Origin: Aspidiotus rigidus
Taxonomy: Eukaryota > Arthropoda > Insecta > Hemiptera > Diaspididae
NCBI GenBank assembly: GCA_035079385.1
Contig: JAVHKY010000054.1
Location: 2,581,501-2,645,500 of the forward strand
Direction of reading: 5' to 3'
Length of the DNA: 64,000 nucleotides
The translations under genes and the position numbers were made by a program. Under the pieces are notes generated by a model. It did not search any database, had not been told where the DNA came from, and saw nothing but the letters and a program-made list of their open reading frames with translations. Shown here one piece after another: positions 22,365 to 34,449 of the stretch; the first letter of the stretch is position 1; the number at the start of each line of letters is the position of its first letter.

Positions 22365-25300
22365 CATCTCGGCCTTTTTTTAGGTCCTGCACATCGGTTG
22401 AAATTTTTCCAAGTTTCTCTGATGACATCGTGTCCTTTCTCTGTGGAGATTTCTGTTAATTATGAGACGTGGATATTTTTGCGAATATAACCCCTTTCCC
22501 CTCCCTGATACAAACTCGCGAATAAAGAAGTCAAGAAAAGACGCCGCGAGTTCCAAGCTTCAAAGTTTCGTCAATTCTTAAGTAATACGAGTGAATATCA
22601 ATGAATAAAGACAAGTCAACCCTCAAATAATTTGAGTCCGAAAAAATCTAAGCTCGCTGTACTCCCTGCCAAAAATATAATAACTTTCGCTGCGTATCAA
22701 TGGATGTCACATTCAACGCGTCTTCTAAATAGCGAACGAGTGGTTTTGATAAAAGGGAGGGAAGGGACTTCCCAACTCAGTTCACTACATTGACCCTCCA
22801 GACGTCTCATTTCCAGATTCTTCACGTGAAAACACGCTAAGATTGTATGTTTGGCGGTAGATGGGGCAATTTGATGCCTATTGGGGGAGAGAATATAGCA
22901 GCGGTCAAATGGATTTGGGAATAAGCGGGCTGATATTTTGGTCGGCAGATGGATAGCGATTTTCACTCGAGTAATTTATAAAGAGGGCAATCGTTGTACA
23001 AAACAGTCTGAAGAAATTTCTGTAATTTTATGTCATGACATTAACATATTATAGAGAGAGGTTAGCGTCAATAATTTGACACGGTTTGTAGAAGAAGAGG
23101 GGTTGAAGGAGTTGTAAAATTAGTCTAATTCTTTTGATTTCAACGTCAGATGAGGACATTTTTGATCGTTCTAGAAGATTATCGTAATTTTTTGTTCAAA
23201 TAGTATCTTTTCCCCGGGTAAATAGTACAAAGAACTGAAATCGTTCAGTATTTCTAATTCGTAATGCTTCGTCGTGATTTAGCAGGACAAACGGGCTATA
23301 ATACACTTACCAAAAGTGTAGTACAGTATATTTTTGAAAAGGGGAAGAAAAGCAGTACGCATGTAGAATGAGAGTGAAAAAAAAAAAAAAAGGTTAGTAA
23401 ACATTAAGGTGGAATGATTGCAAGCTGGGAGTGGAACCAGTTATTTTTTTTCCTCTTCTTTCTCGTTAATTCCTTCATACATCCATTCACGCATGTAGTC
23501 AGTGTGTAAGGTTTAGAGACCTTACAACTACAAACACTATCAACGATGAGTGGACTACCAAGATCTGGACTATGCATAGATACCTTCCTTTATTCGACTT
23601 CTAACTCGCATTTTTATTTGAATAGGGAAGACACCCAGTTATTTACATATGAACGCACAAATATAAAGAGTAATCTTACGTCAGGGCTTTCTTTTATTGC
23701 TTCGTGTACATACAACTTTTTTTCTTCTTCTGTATTATCTTCTTTTCTCACTCCCTCTCGTCTCTCTTCATTATGACCGTCCAGTTCTTTTGAGAATAGT
23801 TGTGGTCTATTCGTGATTTTTATTTGGAAGGACCGGGCTCTTACCCGCGTGTTTATAGATTATGCGATGTTCTCGTAGACTATGGAAGCGAGAAATATTG
23901 TGATTTTAGCTGACCCGATATGACGTTCGCGTCTTGACGCGAAAAAAAAAAACTAGAATGATGCGGAGGTAGTCCATCCTCTCCCCCTTCGTCTCTGGAA
24001 GACAAATTACTATCCTATGAATTTATACACCGGGTGACACGAAAATTTAATTGTTTACGTTTATATCATTCGAGTATACATACGTATTGCTGTCGAGATA
24101 ACAATGACTTGACAATTATTGATAAGTAGCGTCGATCTTCTTTAGCTCAGCGCTATACACGTCTCTCTGTACTGTACGGGTGATGTAGTTATTGGTACGA
24201 TGTTGTTGGTTTTATACCTTCTTGTCAGGCTGAGATTCAAGATCGTTGTTGGTCAATCACCTGAAACGGTGTGTGTGACTGGTACGGATGCTGGGACGCG
24301 ATTTAAAGGGAAGTAAAAACGAAACAGACCGCAGGTGGGCCGAATGGGTACAGTCTCTTAGCCGCGGGATATATCGTACACATGTATATATCAATCTAAG
24401 GGGTACTATAGCGAAGGAACGGAAAAAAGAAAAAGCTTATACCGTGTAGACGGTTACAAATTATCGAATTTAGCGTAAATGATCTTTCGGATATGAGTAG
24501 AAAATACAAAGCCGATTTGGTATGTATATATACACGATACAGCGAGTTGAAGCGTATTTTTATGGCCCAGTAAAATTACCAATTTACGAATGGGGAAAAA
24601 AGCGTAATCAGTGATATCGCTTCGGGATCACGCGAGATATTGGCCCGCTGTACGCCAGACAATAAAAAAAATCTACCTACCCCGATTCTTGGGTGAATGG
24701 CCCTGAAAAGTTTTGTCTCAAAATATGAAGTTATGTCACTCGTAATTTATCACATCGAGAGCTGTAGTCTCGATTTTAAAATGATTTCTCAGCACTTTCA
24801 GAATTACAGGGATTGTACAAATCGATTTTTTTACATGATACGGGAGCTCGGCTATTTTTAGGATCGTTTTGAGAGTAAGCGAAGAACGATCCAACTACAA
24901 GATCATTCAACAGTTTGAAAGAATATGCTCATGGTGGTCTGCGAGTTTAATGACAATACCGAGACAATTCTCTGTGCAATTGGTGAACGTGCCATCAAAG
25001 GCGCTAAAAGTGTAACTATACTATGAAGATAAGCAGTTTTCAGTTTTATACGGTCTTATTTCGAGTGCTAGTAAATGAAAAAAAGGAGGAGTAGCGGCCA
25101 GAGTAAGACCTTGGAGGGGGCAAGAAATTACGTGAGGCGATTTTGGGTGATTTTTCAACCCCACAGAAGTCATGAGATTCGATTTGGCCCCCCTCAGCCC
25201 CTCTCTACTGACAAAAAGTATATTGCGTTTTTCTGTGCTCGAAAAATATAATTTGCTTGATTATTTTCATTCAAGACCAGTCGAGACTACCATTGAAGAC

Positions 25301-25550
25301 TAATGAGAACGAATTGAAGTAAAAAAGCAAATTAATCACAAAGAACACTTGCAATTGAGGCTGCAAATACTTTAGATCGTAATCTTTCGGGAAAATATTC
25401 GCCGAAAATCCCTCTTCTTTTCCTCAATAGTAGATTTGATGAGAATCGAATGGATTCCCTTCCCTTTCTAAATGACTCAAGTGATTCATGAACGCCCTCT
25501 TGTAGAAGTCAACGTCACATTCCACTGTTTGATATACACTCAATTGACGG
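22365..25550. other. Mostly unique-looking non-coding DNA
   Basis: After a repeat tail (to about 22480) the stretch becomes high-complexity with few visible repeats. It includes CpG-containing blocks near 23880-24700 and an A14 run near 23378. Frames at 22697-22966 (minus) and 23546-23776 (plus) show no domain. A gene with short exons cannot be excluded, but none can be drawn from the sequence. Confidence 0.45.
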
Positions 25551-25551
25551 G

Positions 25552-25870
25552 GACGGATTCGGCATTTTTCTATGGGAATTGTCGCTTATTGCCAATGAAG
25601 AACATCAAGAGGACAGAGAGCACTTGATAGTATCAGGGGCCCCAGACTCCAAGCTTTGATATTTGCTAGGGACAGATTTGTTACTTTTGCTTAGGAACGG
25701 TCGCTTATTGCCTAACTCTCTCAGTTTCAAGAAGAATTTCAGGAGGACAAACATTACAGCTAGACTCGAAGCTTTGAAATTCACCCGATTGCTAGGGACG
25801 GATTTGGTATTCTTACAAAGGAACGGTTGCTCATTATCGAATTCTTTTAGTTTTAAGAAGAACACGATAT
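25552..25870 (+). repeat. Three decayed tandem copies, about 119-126-bp step
   Basis: GACGGATT(C/T)GG or GACAGATTTG starts at 25552, 25671 and 25797. Each copy goes on to GGAA(C/T)(G/T)GT(C/T)GCTTATTGCC-like words and an AAGAA tail. The copies differ at roughly a fifth to a quarter of positions. The overlapping frames on both strands here arise from the repeat and are not called as genes. Confidence 0.7.
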
Positions 25871-26713
25871 TAGAGTTAGAGGCTTAGCGGTGGATGAACG
25901 GGAGAAATGCCAAGAGAGGTGCGGAAATCTGTTACATCATTGTTGAAAATCTTTCTCTGCTATTGTTATTGATTGGCTCAAGGGAGAAAAGGCGAGAATC
26001 TGTAAGTTCTTGAACATTACATTTATTTAAAGAAAGCAGATATGATTTCAATCTAAGAAATACTAATTCTTCTAATTGTGATTGGTTAGCTCCCACGTGC
26101 CACACCGATGTTGTCATATTTCATGTTATGATCTCTCGTAAGAAAGACATTTTTCCAGCCAATGGGGCAGAAAGAGCAATGATCCAATTATTTTTAGTTT
26201 CTTCCTCGTATTCTGAAAGGGACGGGGAAGCGAGATTTGTAATGGCCTTATTCTTAAACCATGTTGACTCTGAGTCGACGTCGACCGACTAGTCTATTGA
26301 CTAAGAGTAAACTCAAAATCTACGTAGGTTATCCGTCGTTCCGACTAATTCTGATTGGGACTCAACCAGAAGTCATTGAAATGTGACTTGAAAGCGACCT
26401 CTGTCAATTTCGTTCTATTGACCCATCGTTTGATACTAAAATTGAGCCGACCATCGGGATTGAATTTCAATATCATAACTGTACTATCTCTTTTTTTAAA
26501 ATACGGTGTAAGACGAGGCAAGGCCTAGTAGCCACCCTCCACTCCAACCTCTCTCTCTTTTTCTCCCCCCTTAGTTCTTAAAAAATTTTTCTTTCAAGTT
26601 TTGCTATTACAGTATTACTATTTAGAAAAAAAAACTTACCATTTTTTTCTTTCTTTATTTCTTTATATTATCTTTATATCTTTTTTTTTTTTTTTTTTTT
26701 TCTATTACTATTA
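25871..26713. other. Non-coding DNA with GTCGAC-type repeat and long T tract
   Basis: Near 26270-26290 a GAGTCGACGTCGACC palindromic stretch resembles the GTCGAC-rich DNA at 2.2 and 10.1 kb. A T22 run lies near 26680-26701, just left of the foldback element. No gene is supported. Confidence 0.45.
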
Positions 26714-27097
26714 CACTACTGAACAGGTATCCTGTTACAAAGATTCTATTACGTGATTCTTAGATACTTTTCAACGCTGAACACGAATCCGCTGTCTGTT
26801 TTTTGCTAGCACATCACAATTTTTAGTGATCGCGATAAATATTCACGTAATCATAACAAATATCCTCGTCTACTTGCCGCGCGCTGTCGCGGAACGTAAC
26901 GAACGTTTTTGATAGCGACGCTGCTATCGTCGATGTGTTTCGCGACGACACGCGGCAAGTAAACGAGAACTTTAATCGTGATTACTAAAAATTGTGACGT
27001 GCTAGCAAAAAACGGACAACGGATTCGTGTTCAGCGTTGAAAAGTATCTAAGAATCACGTAATAGAATCTTTGTAACAGGATAGCTGTTCAGTAGTG
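26714..27097. mobile_element. CACTA-type foldback MITE, 384 bp, near-perfect palindrome
   Basis: The first and last roughly 113 bp are inverted copies of each other with about four mismatches, beginning CACTACTGAACAG. Symmetry continues more loosely to the centre (CTACTTGCCGCG against CGCGGCAAGTAAAC). TTA abuts both ends (26711-26713 and 27098-27100). CACTA ends with 3-bp duplications are the signature of the CMC/EnSpm group. No transposase is encoded; almost the whole element could snap back into one hairpin. Confidence 0.88.
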
Positions 27098-27613
27098 TTA
27101 TTATTTTTTCATCATTATTTTTTATTTTTTTTCAGTTGTTACTATTATTTTTTACATTCTGTTCTTATGTTTTGTTATATTATTTTCTGGTTGGAATGAA
27201 TAAAAAAAAAAAAAAATCAACTAAAGACAAAGGCATCTTATTTTACACTGCAACCGATGTCGACATTGTCAATTTTTAATCAAAAATCTGAAAGAGATCT
27301 AGAATTTGTATTGAAAATGAGGCAAATTTCGGTCATGCCAAGTGGGGAGGCCTTGAGGGAAGTAGAAAGTGTTGGGAAATATCATGTAGTCTAAAACCTT
27401 GCAAAGCTGGGTTCAAGTTCAATACGTAAAACATGTCTCACTATCAAAGTATGACAGCGAATTATCTTTTCTCAAAGTCAAATTAACATATTTACAAACG
27501 AAAGTATGTCTGATGCGAGATAAGAGTGGGGGAGGGTTCAACTAAATCTCAAGATAGCTCATCAGAAGGAGTGACGGGAATTGAAAAATTATGAACGCTC
27601 CCTGAGTCATGCA
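27098..27613. other. Non-coding spacer with A/T runs
   Basis: The stretch has an A14 run near 27202-27216 and otherwise ordinary non-coding sequence. No open frame of note. Confidence 0.45.
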
Positions 27614-27895
27614 GTGCTGCCATGTGATATTTCTAAAAATCTGGATTTTTTCCTCCTATTGTAAATACGGATTTTTATAGATTTTTTTCCAAGTACGGAT
27701 TTTAACCGGCTCCGGCACAGGAGCAGGATAAATTGACTCCGGAACGGAATGAACCGACTCCTGGCATCTATAACGGCTCCGGAGTGATATAATTCGGCTC
27801 CGGAACGTTAAAACTGAAAAAATCCGTACAAAAACCAGATTTTAACGAAAATCCGTACAAAATCAGTACTTTTTTTTCCGGGTCCAAAAATCTGT
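27614..27895. mobile_element. Truncated relative of the 5642-5966 element
   Basis: It starts GCAGTGCTGCCATGTGATAT, identical to the start of the intact copy. It keeps the interior order TACGGATTTTT, GGCTCCGGA, AACCAGATTTTAAC and TTTTTTTTCCGGGTCC. It then breaks off near 27895, before the right terminal repeat. A GGCTCCGG-rich interior (27700-27810) is expanded relative to the first copy. Confidence 0.75.
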
Positions 27896-28151
27896 GATTC
27901 CCAATGGTTCGCACTATACACAATCTGTCTGCGAGTAGTGAGGTCACCTAACAGACTTAATCGGCAGATTCATCTGTAGCACGAGGTGGGAGGGTCATGG
28001 ATGACTGAACATTGAATACATCGACGTTACAAATGAGTCAAAATCGATGTTGACGTGTAGTGTCGATTCTTTTGAGGTCGATTCGGAGTCGACCTATATT
28101 CATTTCCAGACCACTACAAATTGACTGGTTAATCGACGTCATGGAGCAGTT
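27896..28151. other. Non-coding DNA with GTCGA-type words, ending in a target duplication
   Basis: No gene seen. TCGATT and GTCGAC words resemble those of the 2.2-kb element. GAGCAGTT at 28144-28151 is the left target duplication of the next element. Confidence 0.5.
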
Positions 28152-29902
28152 TTGTGATGGGCGATAGCAGATAGTTTCAAAATGTTTTCCACGGTACGAT
28201 AGTCCCGATGATTTTTCTTGAAAATATCGATAGTTTGGATGGAAAATGTCGATCAAGAGAAAAGTACCCACACTACACATAGGATAGATATCTTTCTCCT
28301 GATCGTTTTTTAAAGTCTTATACGAGTGTTACCAGATGATGGACGCGTCTAGAAAAAATCATGAAAACGTGGTTCCATGCCCGATAGCAGATAGTTTCAA
28401 AATGTTTTCCAAGGTACGATAGTCCCGATGATTTTTCTTGAAACTATCGATAGTTTGAATGGAAAATGTCGATCAAGAGAAAAGTAGGTACCTATGCTAC
28501 ACGTAGGATGGATATCTTTCTCCTGATCGTTTCTTAAAGCCTTATAAGAGAGTTACCAGATGATGGACGCGTCTAGAAAAAATCATGAAAACGTGGTTCC
28601 ATGCCCGATAGCAGATAGTTTCAAAATGTTTTCCGAGGTACGATAGTCCCGATGATTTTTCTTGAAACTATCGATAGTTTGGATGGAAAATGTCGATCAA
28701 GAGAAAAGTACCCACACTACACATAGGATAGATATCTTTCTCATGATCGTTTTTTAAAGCCTTAGAAGAGTGTTTCCAGATGTTGGACGCGTCTAGAAAA
28801 AATCATGAAAACGTGGTTCCATGACCGATAGCAGATAGTTTCAAAATGTTTTCCAAAGTACGATAGTTCCGATGATTTTTCTTGAAACTATCGATAGTTT
28901 GGATGGAAAATGTCGATCAAGAGAAAAGTACCTACGCTACACGTAGGATAGATATCTTTCTCCTGATCGTTTTTTAAAGCCTTATAAGAGTGTTACCAGA
29001 TGATGGACGCGTCTAGAAAAAATCATGAAAACGTGGTTCCATGACCGATAGCAGATAGTTTCAAAATGTTTTCCAAAGTACGATAGTTCCGATGATTTTT
29101 CTTGAAACTATCGATAGTTTGGATGGAAAATGTCGATCAAGAGAAAAGTACCTACGCTACACGTAGGATAGATATCTTTCTCCTGATCGTTTTTTAAAGT
29201 CTTATACGAGTGTTACCAGATGATGGACGCGTCTAGAAAAAATCATGAAAACGTGGTTCCATGCCCGATAGCAGATAGTTTCAAAATGTTTTCCAAGGTA
29301 CGATAGTCCCGATGATTTTTCTTGAAACTATCGATAGTTTGGATGGAAAATGTCGATCAAGAGAAAAGTACCTACGCTACACGTAGGATAGATATCTTTC
29401 TCCTGATCGTTTTTTAAAGTCTTATACGAGTGTTACCAGATGATGGACGCGTCTAGAAAAAATCATGAAAACGTGGTTCCATGCCCGATAGCAGATAGTT
29501 TCAAAATGTTTTCCGAGGTACGATAGTCCCGATGATTTTTCTTGAAACTATCGATAGTTCGGATGGAAAATGTCGATCAAGAGAAAAGTACCTACGCTAC
29601 ACGTAGGATGGATATCTTTCTCCTGATCGTTTTTTAAAGCCTTATAAGAGTGTTACCAGATGTTGGACGCGTCTAGAAAAAATCATAAAAACGTGGTTCC
29701 GTGCCCATCGCACAACTGGTACCGCCTTATTCATCGATTTGGTGCACATCAGTTTTCAATTTCCACTTGTCATTCCGCTCCAATTTCGTGATTTTGATAG
29801 GAAAGGAAAAATTTTCAATTTATCGAACTATCAACTGTACTATCGCCGTATTTTTTAAACAAAACTATCGCTCCCAAAAACTATCGATAGTTCCCAACAC
29901 AG
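28152..29902. mobile_element. hAT-like non-autonomous element, 1751 bp, with an internal satellite
   Basis: GAGCAGTT lies exactly outside both ends (28144-28151 and 29903-29910), an 8-bp target duplication. The left end reads TTGTGATGGG and the right end, on the minus strand, CTGTGTTGGGAACTATCGATAG. This matches the CAGTGNTGGG style of hAT termini at 8 of 10 terminal positions between the two ends. The interior is almost entirely seven 220-bp units plus about 200 bp of right-end sequence with further CTATCG words. It has no transposase and would depend on one supplied in trans. Confidence 0.82.
28160..29706. repeat. Seven tandem 220-bp units with a TATCGATA palindrome in each
   Basis: CGATAGCAGATAGTTTC starts at 28162, 28382, 28606, 28826, 29046, 29266 and 29486, at steps of 220 bp (one of 224). 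Every unit carries AACTATCGATAGTT or a one-base variant, and AACGTGGTTCC near its end. Units are highly alike, which implies recent amplification or conversion. The palindrome is shared with the right terminus of the surrounding element. Confidence 0.97.
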
Positions 29903-29910
29903 GAGCAGTT

Positions 29911-32077
29911 GATTTCAGGTCTCGCCATCGAATGAGTTGAAATGGAATCGATATCATTCGACTTCATTTCGACCTAATATTCAAGACGAAATACATTCAA
30001 ATTCGAAGATCTAACGACCCGATTTCAGCTATCAAGAAGTGATCGATTTTGACTTGATTCTGAGTCGATTTCGCGACTACAATTCAATGGTCGTCACGAT
30101 TAGTCGAGTTGATATTCACTCGCAACATTTTATATTATTTCGAGAAGAGAAGGTTTTACTCGCGAGAAAATGAAGGGTATGTTTAAATCCATTTGTTTCT
30201 AAAGGTGTTCACTATTTCGAAAGCGGCAACGAAGCGAGTTAAGATGAAAATTCGGGTACTTATTGGATTTTTTCGAATATCATGCGTCGGTCTCGGTGTA
30301 CCGCGATTCGGATTAAGTTTACCAGTAATTCACGAGGGGCTGTACGAGATTCGGAACAATAATTACGCTGTCGAAAATCTGCACAATCAATTTCGCCTCG
30401 CGACAGGGTGAAGAAATTATAACGAGAGAACTTGGGGGTAGGTCTTATACATACACCATACGCATTCTCACCACCGTTCGTCGGCGACGGATATAAATTT
30501 GAAACAATAATTTTATATGGCATCTTGCGGGGTTGTAAAGTCATTACTTCAATCATAATTTTGTGTTCCATCCTTATGTTGTTGTTGCTGTGCGAACATT
30601 CGTAACCGAACTAACGTGTTAGTTAGGGACGTTGATTGTATAGAAAATTGTACGACTGTATATAAGGCTAAAAGTGTTGAGAGTGAGTGTAATTTAAGAT
30701 CGGGCGCGCCATCCAGCTCTATATGGTAGAAAGTTTCTATACAGCGTATATACAACCTGCATATCCGCAAATCAAGACTACAGACCGCCCAAGCAGTCGA
30801 GTTATATTTCGCGCTACAAATAGATGTATACAAAATCAATATACATCGTTCGATACCATTCGATAACACATGCAAACAGTATTTTCCACTAGACGTTTAC
30901 AATAATTTCATACATATTAAACTATTAGCGTTGGATTGTATGTTGCTGGAGCGGTGTTGCGTTAAATTATGGCCGTCTGCTCTCAATACGGATGGTGTAA
31001 CGTAAAACTGTAAAACAGCCTATACCTGTATGGGCATATTGGTGTAATGTGCACTATTCGTCCCCCTTGTTGCAAACTTATGCACGCGAAACCTAATTAA
31101 ACCATCGAAACGGTTATTTTCATTATCTATGTCACATCGGGCCTCGATCGGGTAAATCATTTCCCGATAGCACTGTGGTCCCATGCGCAAAAAAGAAAAA
31201 ATGCATCTCCGAAGCAAATGCGGAGGCGTACGCGGTAGATGAAAGCATTTTATAATACATTCAGTACAATAAAAAATAGGTGTTAATCGTGTAATTCGAA
31301 TTTTTACGGTTTATACGACGTAGTGTCGATAAATAATTTTAACGCCGCTGTAATTGTAATTAATGACGATGTTCGTTTTTGTTACAGGTTAGTAAACTGG
31401 TTATTGCTGTTGGATTGGGGAGGCGTGAAATGAGGTTGATACGCGAACTAGACGACCAACAATATTGATACGCTGATAATGATAAACCGCGTTTGCTGCC
31501 AGCTATATAGAAAGAAGAAGAAAAAAAAAAAAATGGAAAAAGTCGTAAGGTAAAATGCTTGAAAAGATAGTTCAAGAAAATCTTCGTTCGAGTGTAGGCC
31601 GATAAATAAGATTTTTAAAAAAATATATAAAGAAAAAGTGAAGGGAAACTTTTTATACTTTTTTTCTCATTTTTTTTTAGCGAGAAACGCTAGAGGGATA
31701 ATAAACGTTACCAATAGATTTTAAATAATATTGTAACAATATGTTTTTTCTTTCTACATTTTTTCTTTCTTTTTTTTTTCTTTTTTTTTTTTTTTTTTTT
31801 AAATTTAAAAAGCTAGTCAGCATAACTGTGTTACGATTAAAATTACAGATATCGCAAATCTTATTTTTATTTATATTTATTTTAATGAATTTCTCAAAAT
31901 TTAAGTTTGTAAAAGGTTAAGTTTAATGGCAATTCATATTTCCTCCTTTTTTTCTTGTCCTAAATAATAAAATATTGTTTTATTTTCATTAAAAAATTCT
32001 CATTATTGACTTACTTACGCCAATACTCTGATGGAATAAAAATCGACGTCCAAAAAAAAAAAAGTGAAAAACTATAG
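29911..32077. other. Unique-looking non-coding island
   Basis: From about 30120 to 31640 the DNA is high-complexity and CpG-containing, with T-rich homopolymers after 31660. Overlapping frames at 30193-30571 and 30549-30875 have no recognised domain. It resembles the other unique islands in the window and may contain regulatory sequence, which I cannot demonstrate. Confidence 0.45.
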
Positions 32078-32079
32078 TA

Positions 32080-32558
32080 CTGTCCACTCTCGATTTAACG
32101 AACGTCGGTTTAATGAAAAATGCGATTCAACGAAATAAAACTCTGTTCCCTTGAGAAAAACTCATCGTAACGAAAAATTTGTACTCGATTTAACAACATT
32201 TAATGTGCAAACAATTTCGACGAATTTCGACAAAAATCTAACAAAATTTGAAGAAAATTCGATTAGTTTTGACAAAACTGCGATCAAGTTTGAGAAAAAT
32301 TCAACCATTTTTTCTTGAAAGCCAAATATTAAAAGTACAAAACTTACACCATGACGAATTTGACGACAATCCGAATCAATGGAAAGAAAATTGAACCAAA
32401 ATAAAACAAATATTTTGAAGAAATTTCAACTAAATTCGTAAAAAATTGCGTTTGAAGTACAAAACGTCAACTTTGACGAATTAGGAAATTCCATTTAACT
32501 CAATTTAAAGAATTTTTTCCTTGCCTTCTTGGCGAAGCGTTAAATCGAGAGTGGACTG
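32080..32558. mobile_element. pogo/Tigger-like MITE with TA target duplication
   Basis: The left end reads CTGTCCACTCTCGATTTAAC and the right end is the reverse complement of CAGTCCACTCTCGATTTAAC, one mismatch apart. TA flanks both ends (32078-32079 and 32559-32560). CAGT(C)NACTCTCGATTTAACG-type ends with TA duplication are characteristic of pogo/Tigger elements of the Tc1-mariner superfamily. The 479-bp interior is A-rich with CGATTTAAC and ACAAAA words and encodes nothing. Confidence 0.88.
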
Positions 32559-32560
32559 TA

Positions 32561-33606
32561 CCTATTTCTAAATATTAACTGCGCAAAAATAAAAAAACAG
32601 ACACTTGGATCCTTACCCAGTAAAATGCTTCCAAATACAAATACTAGGGTACACCAAATAGTCATTCTACGCCTGAAATAATTGTTGTTTTGCTTTTACA
32701 TTCAAACTGAAAATTTACATAAAAAAGGGAAGAATTTTCTTGAATTGTGATACTGATGATCCATTGAAATTGTGTTTCGCATTTCCTGTAAGGGAAACCT
32801 GATCATACTCGTGAACTACGTTAAATATCGTCTAGGAACCTTTAGTTGAAACCACCTTGCAAAAGATTATAATACTTTTCAAGCATTATATTCTACCTTC
32901 TTCGAAATTGAGATTTAGGCTTTCGTATTTATTTGACGTTTTCATAAAATCTAACTTTGAAGGCTGCCACACAAACTGTAAGAAATGGCTCAAGGACGTT
33001 TTTTCCACATCTTTTAAAAGCTTCAAGATACTCGAAAAAGATAGTAGATATTCATTCTGTTCGTAAACTATGATTTTCGAATTCGAAATCTAGCACTTTA
33101 ACTTCCCATTTTAATTGAGATAAGAAAGGAAGAGAAAATATGACGGGAAAATCTCCATTATTGCCTTACGAAATCGGGTTTCGAATCTGAAATGTTCATA
33201 AAAAAAAATAAAAAAAAAAAAAAAAACTTGTTATTTTGAGTAGGGCTCTAAAGCGAAGGAAAATTGATGCTTGTCCTCTCAAGATAGCTCCGAATTTCGA
33301 TTTCTTTGAATATGCAGTTCCGTCGATAAGATTCACAATATCTGAGCGATAGATCTCAAATTGAATTCATCATTGACGAAAGTCTCATTTCGGCTTTTGG
33401 AGCTCTAGAGATGCTCAAGTTTATTGATCAAACGAAGGAGAGCGTGAAAAAAACCGAGTACCACTTGACCACATTCTCCTCTAGCAGAGTAGGTCTTAAG
33501 AGTGGTTTCACAAAATAATTTCTATTACAGGTAGCGGATACAAAGACATTTACCAATATATGAGTACGATTATAAGACACTCAGAATCAAGGTCCATACG
33601 AACAAA
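32561..33606. other. Non-coding DNA, no gene seen
   Basis: The stretch is A/T-rich with ordinary complexity and an A-rich homopolymer near 33200-33230. The frame at 32857-33066 has no recognisable motif. Confidence 0.45.
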
Positions 33607-33614
33607 GGTTACTT

Positions 33615-33842
33615 CTTCGACCATTTACTGACGGACAGTCAAAACTAAAAAAAAATCAAACGTAAGCAATCGAGCATCACCTCGTGAAAAATCGTACAAA
33701 AATTAGTGTCTGCGAATTTGGCGGGATGAGCGAGGCAACATCCAATGGTGAGGTACGGGAAGACACCTCGAAGTAATACGACGCTCTATTCAAAACCGTG
33801 TATTATCAATTATGCTGTCAGTCCATCAGTAAATGGTCGAAG
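33615..33842. mobile_element. 228-bp inverted-repeat element
   Basis: CTTCGACCATTTACTGACGG at the left end pairs with the reverse complement of CTTCGACCATTTACTGATGG at the right end. The outside 8-mers GGTTACTT (33607-33614) and GGTTACCC (33843-33850) share six bases and may be an aged target duplication. There is no coding frame. The superfamily is unassigned. Confidence 0.7.
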
Positions 33843-33850
33843 GGTTACCC

Positions 33851-34448
33851 CAAGGCGACATCATGCGGCACGGAAGTCAAATTAACACAGGCGCTTATTC
33901 GCTTGAGGATGCAAAGTGGGCGAAGTTACCTAAAAATGTGGTCGTCATAGAATAGCCTAGCCATAAGAGCACAAGGTAACAAAAATCTTTCTACGTCCTT
34001 TGAAACGAACTTCTCAAAACGAATCCCAATAAGCTTTGAAAGTACAAGAATAGATGTTGAAAACAGAAATTTTATTACGAATATTCTAGTGTGTAAAAGG
34101 GTCAGAGAAAGTGCAGACATTAGCGCTTCTAGTAAAGCATCCTCGTGCGAATGGACCAACACCTTTTTGCGTTGTTCTCAGAAAATAAAAAATTGATGAG
34201 AATGAAAGTTGTAGTCCTTGTTATTTCCTTACTGTTTGGGTTGGGTCTGCGAAATTTTAGGTAGCTTAGGATATTATAGAAAATATATTGAGTTCAATAG
34301 AAGCTCCTGCAAGACTTCTGTACGTTGCTCAGTAATGCTAGGCTACATACGCCCACCAAAGAATAAGTTATGTAAGCAAAAAGCAACAAAATCCAATATG
34401 TTGGTGTTTGATTCCTAGTTGCTGAGTTTCTGTTGCTTAGCTACCTCC
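33851..34448. other. Non-coding DNA before the foldback element
   Basis: No gene can be supported; frames on both strands (33926-34162 minus, 34218-34418 plus) lack motifs. Confidence 0.4.
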
Positions 34449-34449
34449 G

